The position numbers and the translations under genes are program-made. Shown here piece by piece: positions 52,369 to 61,213 of a stretch of 64,000 nucleotides of DNA; within the stretch, counting starts at the first letter, position 1, and each line of letters begins with the position of its first letter. Source of the DNA: Paraburkholderia piptadeniae (GTDB lineage Bacteria > Pseudomonadota > Gammaproteobacteria > Burkholderiales > Burkholderiaceae); assembly GCF_900007165.1 (NCBI RefSeq), contig NZ_CYGY02000077.1, positions 1 to 64,000 on the forward strand, written 5' to 3'. The notes below the pieces were generated by a model. That model was given only the letters and a program-made list of their open reading frames with translations. It was not told the DNA's origin and did no database searches.

Positions 52369-53439
52369 ATGCAGAGCGCCAAGGAGTCGCTGCAATTGGT
52401 CGAGTTCCACCCGTCGGCAATTTCTACCTGGGGCGCAACGGTCGTTTTCGCGAACGTGTTGCTCACGCGCCTCGGCGTTCCTGTGCCCGCCGTGCCCGTG
52501 CTGCTGCTTGCGGGGACGGCTATCGCGAATGGCCATCTGTCGTTCTGGCATGTGCTGACAGCGGCCCTCTCAGGCGCGCTGATCGGCGACGGCACGTGGT
52601 TCCTGGCCGGGCGCCTGCTCGGCCGACGGTTGATCCGCGCGCTCGCCCGATTGTCGGCCGCCGTGGAAGTGCACATGCGCAAGGCGCGCGCACTCTTCGT
52701 TCGCTTTGGCCCGGCCATCGTATCGGTGTCGAAGTTCGTGCCGGGGCTTGCGATCATCACGCCGCCGCTGATGGGCACGACACGCGTCGGCGCCGTCATC
52801 TTTTTCGCGTGGGATGCCCTGGGTATCGTCGCGTGGGCAACGTTCTGGCTGCTCGGCGGCGCGATATTCGAGCATCAGCTCACCCTGCTGATTTTCGAAG
52901 TGCGGGCTCATGGCTGGACGATCGTCGATGTTCTGTTCGCAATCGCAATCGTCTATCTGGCGTTCCGTCTGATCCAGCGCTGGCGGCTGCAACAGCCGCT
53001 GTCGCTTGCACCCGTCTCGCCCGAACAGCTCGATGCGATGATGCACGCCGACAAGCCGCCCATCGTGCTCGACGCCCGCCCCGAAGCAGTGCAAGCGCAG
53101 GCGCAGCAGCGCATTCCGGGCGCGCTGCCACTCGACATCAATTCGCCTGGCACCGTCGACGCCGCCTTGCTTGCGCGCGATGTCGTCGTCTATTGCGTTT
53201 GCGCCGACGATGTCACGGCGAAAGCGCTGTCGCAGCACATGCGAAGCAAGGGCTTTACGCGGGTTCGCGCGCTAAGAGGCGGACTCGACGCATGGGAACG
53301 GCGTGGCTATGCAGTCGAGCCTTCGAGCGCCGACGAAGAGATCACCACATGGCGCGTGCGCGAAAACGGCCGCAAGCTGCCAGAAGAGCGCGGCATCACG
53401 CTGCGCGGTATTGCGCCAAGGGGCGCCGTTTCCGGCTAA
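52369..53439 (+). CDS. DedA-rhodanese fusion protein
   Basis: A 356-residue protein. The DedA-type membrane domain (1-210) has GVPVPAVPVLLLAGTAIA and FGPAIVSVSKFVPGLAIITP. The C-terminal cytoplasmic rhodanese domain (about 225-330) shows VLDARPE and VVVYCVCADDVTAK, where the first Cys is the candidate sulfur carrier. The ATG at 52369 lies 122 bases after the preceding DedA gene. A membrane lipid or thiol-redox role is possible; no precise function is known. Confidence 0.87.
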   Translation: MQSAKESLQLVEFHPSAISTWGATVVFANVLLTRLGVPVPAVPVLLLAGTAIANGHLSFWHVLTAALSGALIGDGTWFLAGRLLGRRLIRALARLSAAVEVHMRKARALFVRFGPAIVSVSKFVPGLAIITPPLMGTTRVGAVIFFAWDALGIVAWATFWLLGGAIFEHQLTLLIFEVRAHGWTIVDVLFAIAIVYLAFRLIQRWRLQQPLSLAPVSPEQLDAMMHADKPPIVLDARPEAVQAQAQQRIPGALPLDINSPGTVDAALLARDVVVYCVCADDVTAKALSQHMRSKGFTRVRALRGGLDAWERRGYAVEPSSADEEITTWRVRENGRKLPEERGITLRGIAPRGAVSG

Positions 53440-53572
53440 GCAAGTCTTCTTTGGCGCGCAGGTTTCAGAAGGAATTTGCGTTAATGCCTCTACGCGCTCC
53501 AAGGCGCTTCGCTTGAGCGCCATTCTTTAGGCGTGTGTCTTGAGCTTGCGTTGTCGCGCGGCCCGCACCGCT

Positions 53573-54688
53573 TTAGCCGCGCGCGAACTCCTGCACAGGC
53601 GCGAGTCCCCCGACGACGATCCGGTCGCGACCCGTCGCCTTCGCCTGATACAGGCTGCGGTCGGCTTCCAGCAGCCACGTGTGATAGTCGTGCAAATCGT
53701 CGGTGAGTTGGGCGATGCCCACGCTGATCGTGCACGGGCATTCCGCCGATGCCTCTTTGCACTTCTCGCGCACACGCTGCACCAGCGCTTTCGCGACGGT
53801 GTGCGCCTCGCGCAGCGTCGCGCCCGGCAGCACGACGCCGAACTCCTCGCCGCCGTAGCGCCCAATGCTGTCGCCCGCACGGAAATGGCGGCGCAGCAGA
53901 TTCGCGAATGCCTGTAGCACTGCGTCGCCAGCAGGATGGCCCATCGTATCGTTGATGCGCTTGAAGTGGTCGAGGTCGATCAGCAGAAGGCACGACGCGT
54001 AGCGGTTCGCGCGGCATCGTTCGAATTCTTCGGCGAGCTTCCCTTCCCAATGCCGCCGGTTCAACAAGCGCGTCAAACCGTCGGTCCGGCTAAGACGTTC
54101 CAGTTCCCGCGTGCGCTGCGCAAGCTTGAGCGACAGGCGGTAACTCGTCAGGCCCAAAGCGAGTGGATACACAACAAGGAACGGCAGGCATCCGAGAACG
54201 ACGGGCATCTGCGATATCGGCGAAAAGACGAAGCCCAGCGTGACAAGCCCCGCGAGCAAACCGAGTACATGCGCGACCACGCCGCGCGCAAATAGCCTGA
54301 GACCGCCGGCGGCGATGTTGTCCATGCTGAGCATCGCAAGAATCAGCATGCTGGGCAGCACATTGAACCGCATCGCGACGACCCAGAAGCCGCCCAGCAG
54401 CGCGTCGACCATCAGGTTCACGCGCTCGCCCCGCGAGGGCACGGCACAGGCAAGCGCAGCACGCCGCGCGACATGCGGCCAGAAGAAGCCATGGAACACG
54501 AGCAGCGCCCACAGCACGAAGCCACGATGCTGTTGCGCGAATACGGAAGCGACACAGGAGAAACCCAGTCCTAGCCCGGCAATGCGCAAACGGTAGATGC
54601 GCTCTACAAAGCGTGTCCCTTGCGCGGCCTTGCTATTCGTTGCCAACTTTATCGCTCTCTGAGCAAGTGACTGCGGGAATTCAGGCAC
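53573..54688 (-). CDS. Membrane-bound diguanylate cyclase (GGEEF)
   Basis: A 371-residue protein with six or so N-terminal membrane helices (about 30-185), then a GGDEF domain at about 195-360. RYGGEEFGVVLPG is the active-site signature, and RAGD five residues before it is an intact inhibitory I-site, so it should make cyclic di-GMP under product control. The membrane domain is not a recognised sensor. The start is a GTG at 54688; a downstream start is possible. It is convergent with the DedA-rhodanese gene. Confidence 0.9.
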   Translation of the reverse strand: MPEFPQSLAQRAIKLATNSKAAQGTRFVERIYRLRIAGLGLGFSCVASVFAQQHRGFVLWALLVFHGFFWPHVARRAALACAVPSRGERVNLMVDALLGGFWVVAMRFNVLPSMLILAMLSMDNIAAGGLRLFARGVVAHVLGLLAGLVTLGFVFSPISQMPVVLGCLPFLVVYPLALGLTSYRLSLKLAQRTRELERLSRTDGLTRLLNRRHWEGKLAEEFERCRANRYASCLLLIDLDHFKRINDTMGHPAGDAVLQAFANLLRRHFRAGDSIGRYGGEEFGVVLPGATLREAHTVAKALVQRVREKCKEASAECPCTISVGIAQLTDDLHDYHTWLLEADRSLYQAKATGRDRIVVGGLAPVQEFARG

Positions 54689-54863
54689 GCGCGGCGCACA
54701 TTACGCGTGGCGTGTGGGCTTTCAATGCAGACGCATCGTCACGAATTGATCTAAAAAGAATACCAGTACCGCTGCGGGCGATGAGCCCCTTTAACGGGTG
54801 GAAGCGCTTCTGTTGCGCGCTTGTGTTGTTTTCCCACAAGAGGTCGATCGAATCTTGCTGTGA

Positions 54864-55805
54864 TCAATGGCCGCTTATCAGCGGCACGGCCGATGCCGCC
54901 GATGTTTCGAAGCTGCGCTGCGTTAGCCACACTTCCTGTTGCAGCCAGTCGCGAAAGACAGCGACATGCGGCAGGTCGCCTTGCTCGGGCCGCGTGACGA
55001 ACCAATAAGACTGGTGCCCATCGACATGCACGTTCAACACTTGTACAAGCTGTCCATTGGCAAGCTCGTGCGCAATCATGTGACGATCGGCAATCGTGAT
55101 GCCGAGACCGTCGATGGCCGCGCGGATCGCGTGATCGAGCAGATCGAATTCGAAGCCCCCCGACGTATCGACGCCCTCGATGCCCGCCGCCTTCAGCCAG
55201 TGCTGCCACGTCAAATACCGCTGGTTGTCGCTTGCCAATACGTGCAGCAGCGTGAACTGGTTGAGGTCGATGCCCGCACTTCCCGCCTGGCGCGCGAGCA
55301 GTGCGGGCGAACACACTGCTATGTGCTGCTCGTTCATCAGCAGCAGATTGTCGAGCCCTTCCCATTCGCCATTGCCGAAGCGAATCGCGCAGTCGAGCAC
55401 GCTCGATTCGGCGAGATCGTCTTCGAGACGCGTCGACAGGCTCAACTCGAGTTCGGGCCGATCCGCGCGCAGGCGGCCGAGCCGCGGTAAGAGCCAGCGG
55501 CTTGCAAACGTGGGCGGCACATTCATCCGCAGACGATTGAGGTGTGTCTTCTCCTGAATGCTGCGCACGGTCCATTCGATTTTGTCGAATGAATGCTGCA
55601 AGGCCTGCAAAAGCACGCGGCCGGACGCCGTCAGGTCGAGATGATGATGCCGCCGCTGCAGCAGCGATTCGCCAAGCTGTTCTTCGAGCTGACGCACCTG
55701 ACGGCTCACCGCGCTTTGCGTGACATTGAGCAGTTCGGCGGCGCGCGTAAAGCTGCCGGTGCGGCCGGCGACTTCAAAGGCTTTGAGCGCATTGAGCGCT
55801 GGCAT
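54864..55805 (-). CDS. LysR family regulator (GcvA-like)
   Basis: A 313-residue LysR-type regulator, GcvA-like: PALNALKAFEVAGRTGSF and AAELLNVTQSAVSRQVRQLE form the winged helix-turn-helix, and the effector domain starts near residue 90. The ATG at 55805 is preferred (MPALNAL); one four codons upstream is possible. It is divergent from the Pit phosphate transporter gene across about 260 bases, but the target is unknown. Confidence 0.9.
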   Translation of the reverse strand: MPALNALKAFEVAGRTGSFTRAAELLNVTQSAVSRQVRQLEEQLGESLLQRRHHHLDLTASGRVLLQALQHSFDKIEWTVRSIQEKTHLNRLRMNVPPTFASRWLLPRLGRLRADRPELELSLSTRLEDDLAESSVLDCAIRFGNGEWEGLDNLLLMNEQHIAVCSPALLARQAGSAGIDLNQFTLLHVLASDNQRYLTWQHWLKAAGIEGVDTSGGFEFDLLDHAIRAAIDGLGITIADRHMIAHELANGQLVQVLNVHVDGHQSYWFVTRPEQGDLPHVAVFRDWLQQEVWLTQRSFETSAASAVPLISGH

Positions 55806-55992
55806 TTTTCTTTTCAAGGATGTCTCTATCTCAAAGGCCGCAAAGGGCGGTCAAGCAGGCATTTTAGCGTTCGGGCCAACGCACTCTTCTTTTAAGGCAC
55901 TACACCATCGCATGCCCGGACGAGCATGCATCGCCGCTCAAAAACCCCTTGATTCAGGGCATAAACGTTTAGGGGCAGCATCCGTCACGCTG

Positions 55993-56010
55993 CTGTCATC
56001 GTACAGACAT
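55993..56010 (+). promoter_or_regulatory. PHO-box-like site upstream of the Pit gene
   Basis: CTGTCAT-CGTA-CAGACAT resembles the PhoB box (two CTGTCAT repeats spaced 11), with two mismatches in the second repeat. It lies 54 bases before the Pit ATG, a normal position for activation. Confidence 0.5.
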
Positions 56011-56063
56011 ACTGGCCTTGCAGCATCGTAAATCCCCCCGAACCTTCCCCCGAGGCCCAGGCC

Positions 56064-57653
56064 ATGCCGGAACTCTCATACCCGCAACCAGGTGCTGCAA
56101 CCGCAAAAAACCGCAATTTAGGAGTCGCCGTCTTTCTGATCGCTCTCGTCGCGGGTGCCGTCTATTGCGCGTTCCAGTTGATCGGCGACCTCGAATCCGT
56201 GCGCATGGGTTCGTTTGTTCCTTATCTGCTTCTTGGTATTGCTCTATTGATCGCGCTCGGCTTCGAGTTCGTCAACGGCTTTCACGACACGGCGAACGCG
56301 GTCGCGACCGTCATCTATACTCACTCGCTGACGCCTAGCGTGGCCGTCGTCTGGTCGGGCGCGTGGAATTTTCTTGGCGTGCTGACATCGACGGGCGCAG
56401 TCGCGTTCGGCATCCTTCAATTGCTGCCCGTCGAACTGATTTTGCAGGTGGGCAGCAGCGCCGGCTTTGCGATGGTCTTCGCGCTGCTGATCGCCGCGAT
56501 CATCTGGAATCTAGGCACGTGGTGGTTCGGCTTGCCGTCGTCGAGTTCGCATACGCTGATCGGCTCGATCATCGGCGTCGGCTTGATGAACCAGATGCTA
56601 CACGGCCCGAACGGCACGAGCGGCGTCGACTGGGCGCAAGCGCTGGGTGTCGGCAAATCGCTGCTGTTTTCTCCCATCGTCGGCTTCCTGCTGGCAGCGC
56701 TGCTGCTGCTGATCCTCAAGGCGGTCGTGCGCGTGCCCGAGCTCTATTCCGAGCCGAAGGGCAAAGAACCGCCGCCGTTCTGGATTCGCGCGCTGCTGAT
56801 TCTGACCTGCACGGGCGTTTCGTTCGCGCACGGTTCGAACGATGGCCAGAAAGGCATGGGCCTTATCATGCTGATCCTGATCGGCACGGTGCCGACGGCT
56901 TATGCGCTGAACAAGGCCGTCAACGCAGCGGAAACGCAGACTTTCCTCGCGGTTTCGCAGCAGGCTTCGACCACGCTCGCCAAGTACGCGACCGAGGGCG
57001 CGCCGCCCGTCGCCGCGCCGCGCACCGAAGTGGAGAACTACGTGCGCACGCGTCAACTGACGCCCGCGACGGTGCCCGCGCTGCAGAAGCTGTCGGAACA
57101 GATCGGCCAGCAGGTCGGCGCGTCGGGCTCGATGGCGAACGTGCCGCAATCCATCGTCGATAACGTGCGCAACAACATGTATGTGGCGTCCGAAGCGATC
57201 CGTCTGATGGAAAAAGCGAAGCAGCCCGCGTTTGCGCCGGACGACGCCAAAGCGATCGACAACTTCAAGAAGCAGATGGACCACGCGACGAAGTTCATCC
57301 CGACCTGGGTCAAGGTCGCGGTGGCGATTGCGCTGGGTCTCGGCACGATGGTCGGCTGGAAGCGGATCGTCGTGACGGTGGGCGAGAAGATCGGCAAGCA
57401 GCATCTGACCTATGGTCAGGGCGCGTCGGCCGAACTCGTCGCGATGGTGACGATCGGTGCCGCCGACGTCTACGGCATGCCCGTCTCGACGACGCACGTG
57501 CTGTCGTCGGGTGTTGCGGGCACGATGGCTGCAAACGGCTCGGGGCTGCAATGGGGCACCGTGCGCAGCCTCGTGCTGGCATGGGTATTGACGCTGCCGG
57601 CGTCGATTGCGTTGTCGGCGTGTCTGTACTGGGTGTTCCGCCATACGTTCTGA
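56064..57653 (+). CDS. Pit-family inorganic phosphate transporter
   Basis: A 529-residue permease with about 10 membrane helices. The duplicated PD001131 signatures are clear: GFEFVNGFHDTANAVATVI near residue 72 and GVSFAHGSNDGQKGMGLIM near 253. A long cytoplasmic loop (about 290-410) separates the halves, and STTHVLSSGVAG lies near the end. It moves phosphate (as metal-phosphate) with protons. A PHO-box-like site upstream and a polyphosphate kinase gene downstream, convergent, suggest phosphate-linked control. Confidence 0.92.
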   Translation: MPELSYPQPGAATAKNRNLGVAVFLIALVAGAVYCAFQLIGDLESVRMGSFVPYLLLGIALLIALGFEFVNGFHDTANAVATVIYTHSLTPSVAVVWSGAWNFLGVLTSTGAVAFGILQLLPVELILQVGSSAGFAMVFALLIAAIIWNLGTWWFGLPSSSSHTLIGSIIGVGLMNQMLHGPNGTSGVDWAQALGVGKSLLFSPIVGFLLAALLLLILKAVVRVPELYSEPKGKEPPPFWIRALLILTCTGVSFAHGSNDGQKGMGLIMLILIGTVPTAYALNKAVNAAETQTFLAVSQQASTTLAKYATEGAPPVAAPRTEVENYVRTRQLTPATVPALQKLSEQIGQQVGASGSMANVPQSIVDNVRNNMYVASEAIRLMEKAKQPAFAPDDAKAIDNFKKQMDHATKFIPTWVKVAVAIALGLGTMVGWKRIVVTVGEKIGKQHLTYGQGASAELVAMVTIGAADVYGMPVSTTHVLSSGVAGTMAANGSGLQWGTVRSLVLAWVLTLPASIALSACLYWVFRHTF

Positions 57654-57682
57654 TCGACGGTCATTCGCCCCGGGCGGCAAAC

Positions 57683-57712
57683 AAAAAAGCGCGGCTAACA
57701 AGCCGCGCTTTT
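57683..57712. terminator. Bidirectional terminator between Pit and PPK2 genes
   Basis: AAAAAAGCGCGGCT and AGCCGCGCTTTT pair around AACA. The A-run and T-run on either side allow termination of both convergent transcripts. Confidence 0.85.
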
Positions 57713-57735
57713 CATTTGAGCCTTATGAACAGGCG

Positions 57736-58662
57736 TCAATACACTTCGGGCACGATCATCGACGACGGCACAGGCTGGCGAATGTAATCGTCGTGATACA
57801 CGCGTTCCGGCAACAAGATCGACGGGTGTTCGATCTCGTGATACGGCACCTGGCTCAGCAGATGATGAATGCAGTTCAGGCGCGCACGTTTCTTGTCGAC
57901 GGCCTGCACGACCCACCACGGCGCCTCGGGGATATGAGAGCGCTGCAGCATCACTTCCTTCGCTTGCGTGTAGTCCTCCCAACGCCGACGGCTTTCGAGA
58001 TCCATCGGGCTCAGCTTCCATTGCTTGAGCGGATCGTGAATGCGCGCCTGGAAGCGGATTTCCTGTTCTTCGTCGGTGATTGAGAACCAGTACTTGAGAA
58101 TCTGAACACCGCTGCGCACCAGCATCTTTTCGAAATCGGGTACTGAGCGGAAGAACTCTTCGTACTCGTCGTCGCTGCAGAAGCCCATTACGCGTTCGAC
58201 GCCCGCGCGGTTGTACCAGCTGCGATCGAACAGCACCATTTCGCCGCCCGCGGGCAGATGGCTCACATAGCGCTGGAAGTACCACTGCGTGCGTTCGCGG
58301 TTGTTCGGTGCGGGCAGCGCGGCGACGCGGCACACACGCGGATTCAGTCGCTGCGTGATGCGCTTGATCGCACCGCCCTTGCCTGCCGCATCGCGGCCCT
58401 CGAAGATCACGACGAGGCGATGGCCCGTCTTGACGATCCAGTCCTGGAGCTTGACGAGTTCGCCTTGCAGGCGAAACAACTCGCGGAAATAGTGCTTGCG
58501 GGCTTCGCGTGCTTCGGGCGTAAAGCCCTCCGAGCCGTCGAGGATACGGTCGTCCACTTCCATTTCCAGTTCCTCGTCGTACGCGTCGACAAGGTCCTCT
58601 TCGAAACGGCGCTGCCGGGCGGTGAGCGTCGCGCCGTCGAATTCCTGCTCGGATTCCTTCAT
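57736..58662 (-). CDS. ppk2: Polyphosphate kinase 2
   Basis: A 308-residue single-domain PPK2. The Walker A region VIFEGRDAAGKGGAIKRI and the lid DRSWYNRAGVERVMGF are typical, with the acidic N-terminal extension (EEDLVDAYDEELEMEVDD). Such enzymes use polyphosphate to phosphorylate nucleoside diphosphates, or the reverse. AGGAG supports the ATG at 58662. It converges with the Pit transporter gene, so phosphate uptake and polyphosphate use lie side by side. Confidence 0.92.
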   Translation of the reverse strand: MKESEQEFDGATLTARQRRFEEDLVDAYDEELEMEVDDRILDGSEGFTPEAREARKHYFRELFRLQGELVKLQDWIVKTGHRLVVIFEGRDAAGKGGAIKRITQRLNPRVCRVAALPAPNNRERTQWYFQRYVSHLPAGGEMVLFDRSWYNRAGVERVMGFCSDDEYEEFFRSVPDFEKMLVRSGVQILKYWFSITDEEQEIRFQARIHDPLKQWKLSPMDLESRRRWEDYTQAKEVMLQRSHIPEAPWWVVQAVDKKRARLNCIHHLLSQVPYHEIEHPSILLPERVYHDDYIRQPVPSSMIVPEVY

Positions 58663-58831
58663 CACAGTGGCTCCTGGTTTCTTCCATTCCACGGAAGGGG
58701 GTTACTCTGCGCGTGGGCTCTTGTGATTGTGGCGATCGTGGGTGTCATTCATATTACTCCATTTGCCGTTTCGCCCGACAGCGCGCCAGCAGCGGCTTTG
58801 CTGCCGGTTGCGTGGCGGCAAGTGTCAGGCA

Positions 58832-59218
58832 CTAAAGCCTCTTTGCAATACTGATCTCATGTCCGTCGGGATCGCTAATATGAAAGTACCGCTCGCCCCA
58901 TGAAGCATCGGCGGGCGCGGCCTCGGGTGTGAATCCCGCCGCAAGCGCCTTGCGATAGACGGCATCCACGTCGGACACGTGAACGATAACCCGTCCCCAC
59001 CAGAGAACGGGCCCCCGCGTATCGACGATCAGATTCAGATACGTGCCGCCGAATGCAAACGACGTAAACGCTTCGGACGGCCCGCCATAAGAAAGCGGAA
59101 ACCCAAGCGCAAGGTAAAACGCAACGGCGCGCTGCATGTCGTGCGTCGCCAGCGTCACGGCGCTCAATCCTTCGAAGCGCGGCTCGGCGGCATTGTTCGG
59201 TGTGACTGGTTGGCTCAT
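58832..59218 (-). CDS. VOC (glyoxalase/bleomycin resistance) family protein
   Basis: A 128-residue vicinal-oxygen-chelate protein. Two beta-alpha-beta halves are visible: FEGLSAVTLATHDMQRAVAFY and VIVHVSDVDAVYRKAL. The C-terminal SDPDGHEISIAK carries the metal-ligand Glu. Substrate unknown. It stands alone, upstream of gamma-glutamyltranspeptidase, about 100 bases from its stop. Confidence 0.85.
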   Translation of the reverse strand: MSQPVTPNNAAEPRFEGLSAVTLATHDMQRAVAFYLALGFPLSYGGPSEAFTSFAFGGTYLNLIVDTRGPVLWWGRVIVHVSDVDAVYRKALAAGFTPEAAPADASWGERYFHISDPDGHEISIAKRL

Positions 59219-59319
59219 CGCTCTCTCCCGCTGCTGAAAGTAAAAACAGCGGACACCGCCATTCCGGCAATGCCCGCTGCAAAGCGAATCAACACGACGT
59301 GCCGATGCACGTCACGCTA

Positions 59320-61053
59320 TTACGGTATCACTCGCGTCACACCGCGTCCACGCGGGTCGGACACGGGTTGCGGCGTCTCTCCGTTGATCTTGATCGCCTG
59401 AATGTCGCCGTTGAAGTTCTGTGCCTGCAACGTATAGCCCTTCGCTTCGACCTGCTTCGCCAGGTCTCCGTCGATCGCCTTGTACGGCTCCCAGAAAATC
59501 GTGTTCGGTGGCAGCAATTGATGATGGAAACGCATCGCGGCAACGGCTTCGTTCAACGGCATGTTGAAGTCGTACACGTTGTTGATCACCTGGAAGATCG
59601 ACGTGAAGATGCGCGACCCGCCCGGCGTGCCGATCACGAGCGACACCTTGCCGTCCTTCGTCAGAATGGTCGGCGTCATCGACGACAACGGACGCTTCTT
59701 CGGTTCGATCGAGTTCGCGTCGCTGCCCACCACGCCGAACATGTTCGGCACGCCCGGCTTCGACGCGAAGTCGTCCATCTCGTCGTTCAGCACAATGCCC
59801 GTGCCTTCCGCCACGACGCCCGAGCCGAAATAGCCGTTGATGGTGTACGTGTTCGAGACGGCGTTACCCCACTTGTCGACCACCGAAAAATGCGTCGTCT
59901 CGGCCTTCTCGGGCATCGAGTCGCCCAGCCCCGCGGCCACGCTCTTCGTGTCCGACGGCGTCCCCGGATTCACTTCCGATGCGCGCTTCGCGATATACGC
60001 GTCGTCCGTCAGTTGCGCAACGGGCACCTTGTAGAAGTCGGGATCGCCGAGGTATTGCGCGCGGTCCGCAAACACGCGCTTTTCGATTTCCGAAATCAGG
60101 TGAATGTACTGCGGCGAATCGAGCGCGACACCGTTGAAGTCGTTCTTCCGGTCCGCCTTCATCTTCAGCAGTTGCACGAGGCCGATGCCGCCCGAACTCG
60201 GAGGCGGCGCAGTGATCACGCGATAGCCGTTCCAGTTCGCCTCGACAGGCTGACGCCATACGGCCTTGTACTCCTGCAAGTCGCGCTTCGTGATGAGGCC
60301 GTGACCCTTCTTCATCGACGCGGCAATCAGATCGGCTGTCTTGCCGTTATAGAACTCGCGCGCGCCCTGATTCGCAATGCGCGTCAGCACGGCCGCAAGA
60401 TCCGGCTGCCTGAAATTGACGCCCTGTTTCAGATTGCCGAAATAGGTGTCGAAATTCGTTTTGCCGCTAAAGTCCTTTTCCGCATTTTCGCGGCGCTGCG
60501 CAAGCTGCTCGTCGACTTCGAATCCATCGCGTGCGTATTTGATCGCGGGCGCCAGCACCTGCTTCCACGTCAGCTTGCCGAAGCGATGCTGCGCTTCCCA
60601 CATGCCCGCAACCGTTCCCGGCACGCCAACGGCATCGGCGCCGTAGAGGCTCTTGCCCTTGATGACGTTGCCCTGCTCGTCGAGATACATCGTGCGCGTC
60701 GCGGCGAGCGGCGCACGCTCACGATAGTCGATGAAGTACGGCTTGCCGTTCATGTACAGTGTCATGAATCCGCCGCCGCCGATATTGCCCGCTTCGGGGT
60801 ACGTGACAGCCAGTGTGAACGCAATCGCGACGGCCGCATCGACGGCATTGCCGCCTTCCTTGAAGATTTGCTCGGCGGCATCGGCGCTGTACTTGTCGGC
60901 GACGGCCACGGCCGACGCATCGAGTACGGCTTGCTGTTTGGGAGGGGCCTTGGCGTAGGCCGGTGCGGATTCGAGAAATCCCGCGGACGTTGTGAAAAGC
61001 CCGGCCACTGCCAGGGCTGTTGCAGAGAACTTTGCTTTATCGATTAATTTCAA
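59320..61053 (-). CDS. ggt: Gamma-glutamyltranspeptidase
   Basis: A 577-residue periplasmic Ntn-hydrolase. The signal peptide is best explained by a TTG start at 61053, with GGAGA six bases upstream (signal core FSATALAVAGLFTTSAGF). The precursor has EAGNIGGGGFMTLY, the autoprocessing site ETTHFSVVDKWGNAVSNT (Thr nucleophile of the small subunit) and GSRIFTSIFQVINN. It cleaves gamma-glutamyl bonds of glutathione and related compounds. It follows an aminotransferase and an aldehyde dehydrogenase on the same strand, 160 bases away. Confidence 0.92.
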   Translation of the reverse strand: MKLIDKAKFSATALAVAGLFTTSAGFLESAPAYAKAPPKQQAVLDASAVAVADKYSADAAEQIFKEGGNAVDAAVAIAFTLAVTYPEAGNIGGGGFMTLYMNGKPYFIDYRERAPLAATRTMYLDEQGNVIKGKSLYGADAVGVPGTVAGMWEAQHRFGKLTWKQVLAPAIKYARDGFEVDEQLAQRRENAEKDFSGKTNFDTYFGNLKQGVNFRQPDLAAVLTRIANQGAREFYNGKTADLIAASMKKGHGLITKRDLQEYKAVWRQPVEANWNGYRVITAPPPSSGGIGLVQLLKMKADRKNDFNGVALDSPQYIHLISEIEKRVFADRAQYLGDPDFYKVPVAQLTDDAYIAKRASEVNPGTPSDTKSVAAGLGDSMPEKAETTHFSVVDKWGNAVSNTYTINGYFGSGVVAEGTGIVLNDEMDDFASKPGVPNMFGVVGSDANSIEPKKRPLSSMTPTILTKDGKVSLVIGTPGGSRIFTSIFQVINNVYDFNMPLNEAVAAMRFHHQLLPPNTIFWEPYKAIDGDLAKQVEAKGYTLQAQNFNGDIQAIKINGETPQPVSDPRGRGVTRVIP

Positions 61054-61213
61054 TGCGTGTCTCCAAAGACATTCTTCCGGTTCAGGAACGAAAAGCCTGT
61101 CTTTGGGCTTATAACACGCGATGCGCACAAATGCGAAGCGGTCCCATGCACTCGTTGTGCGAGGGACCACTTTCACACTCGATTACGCCAATTGCAATTC
61201 AGCGAGGGCGCTG

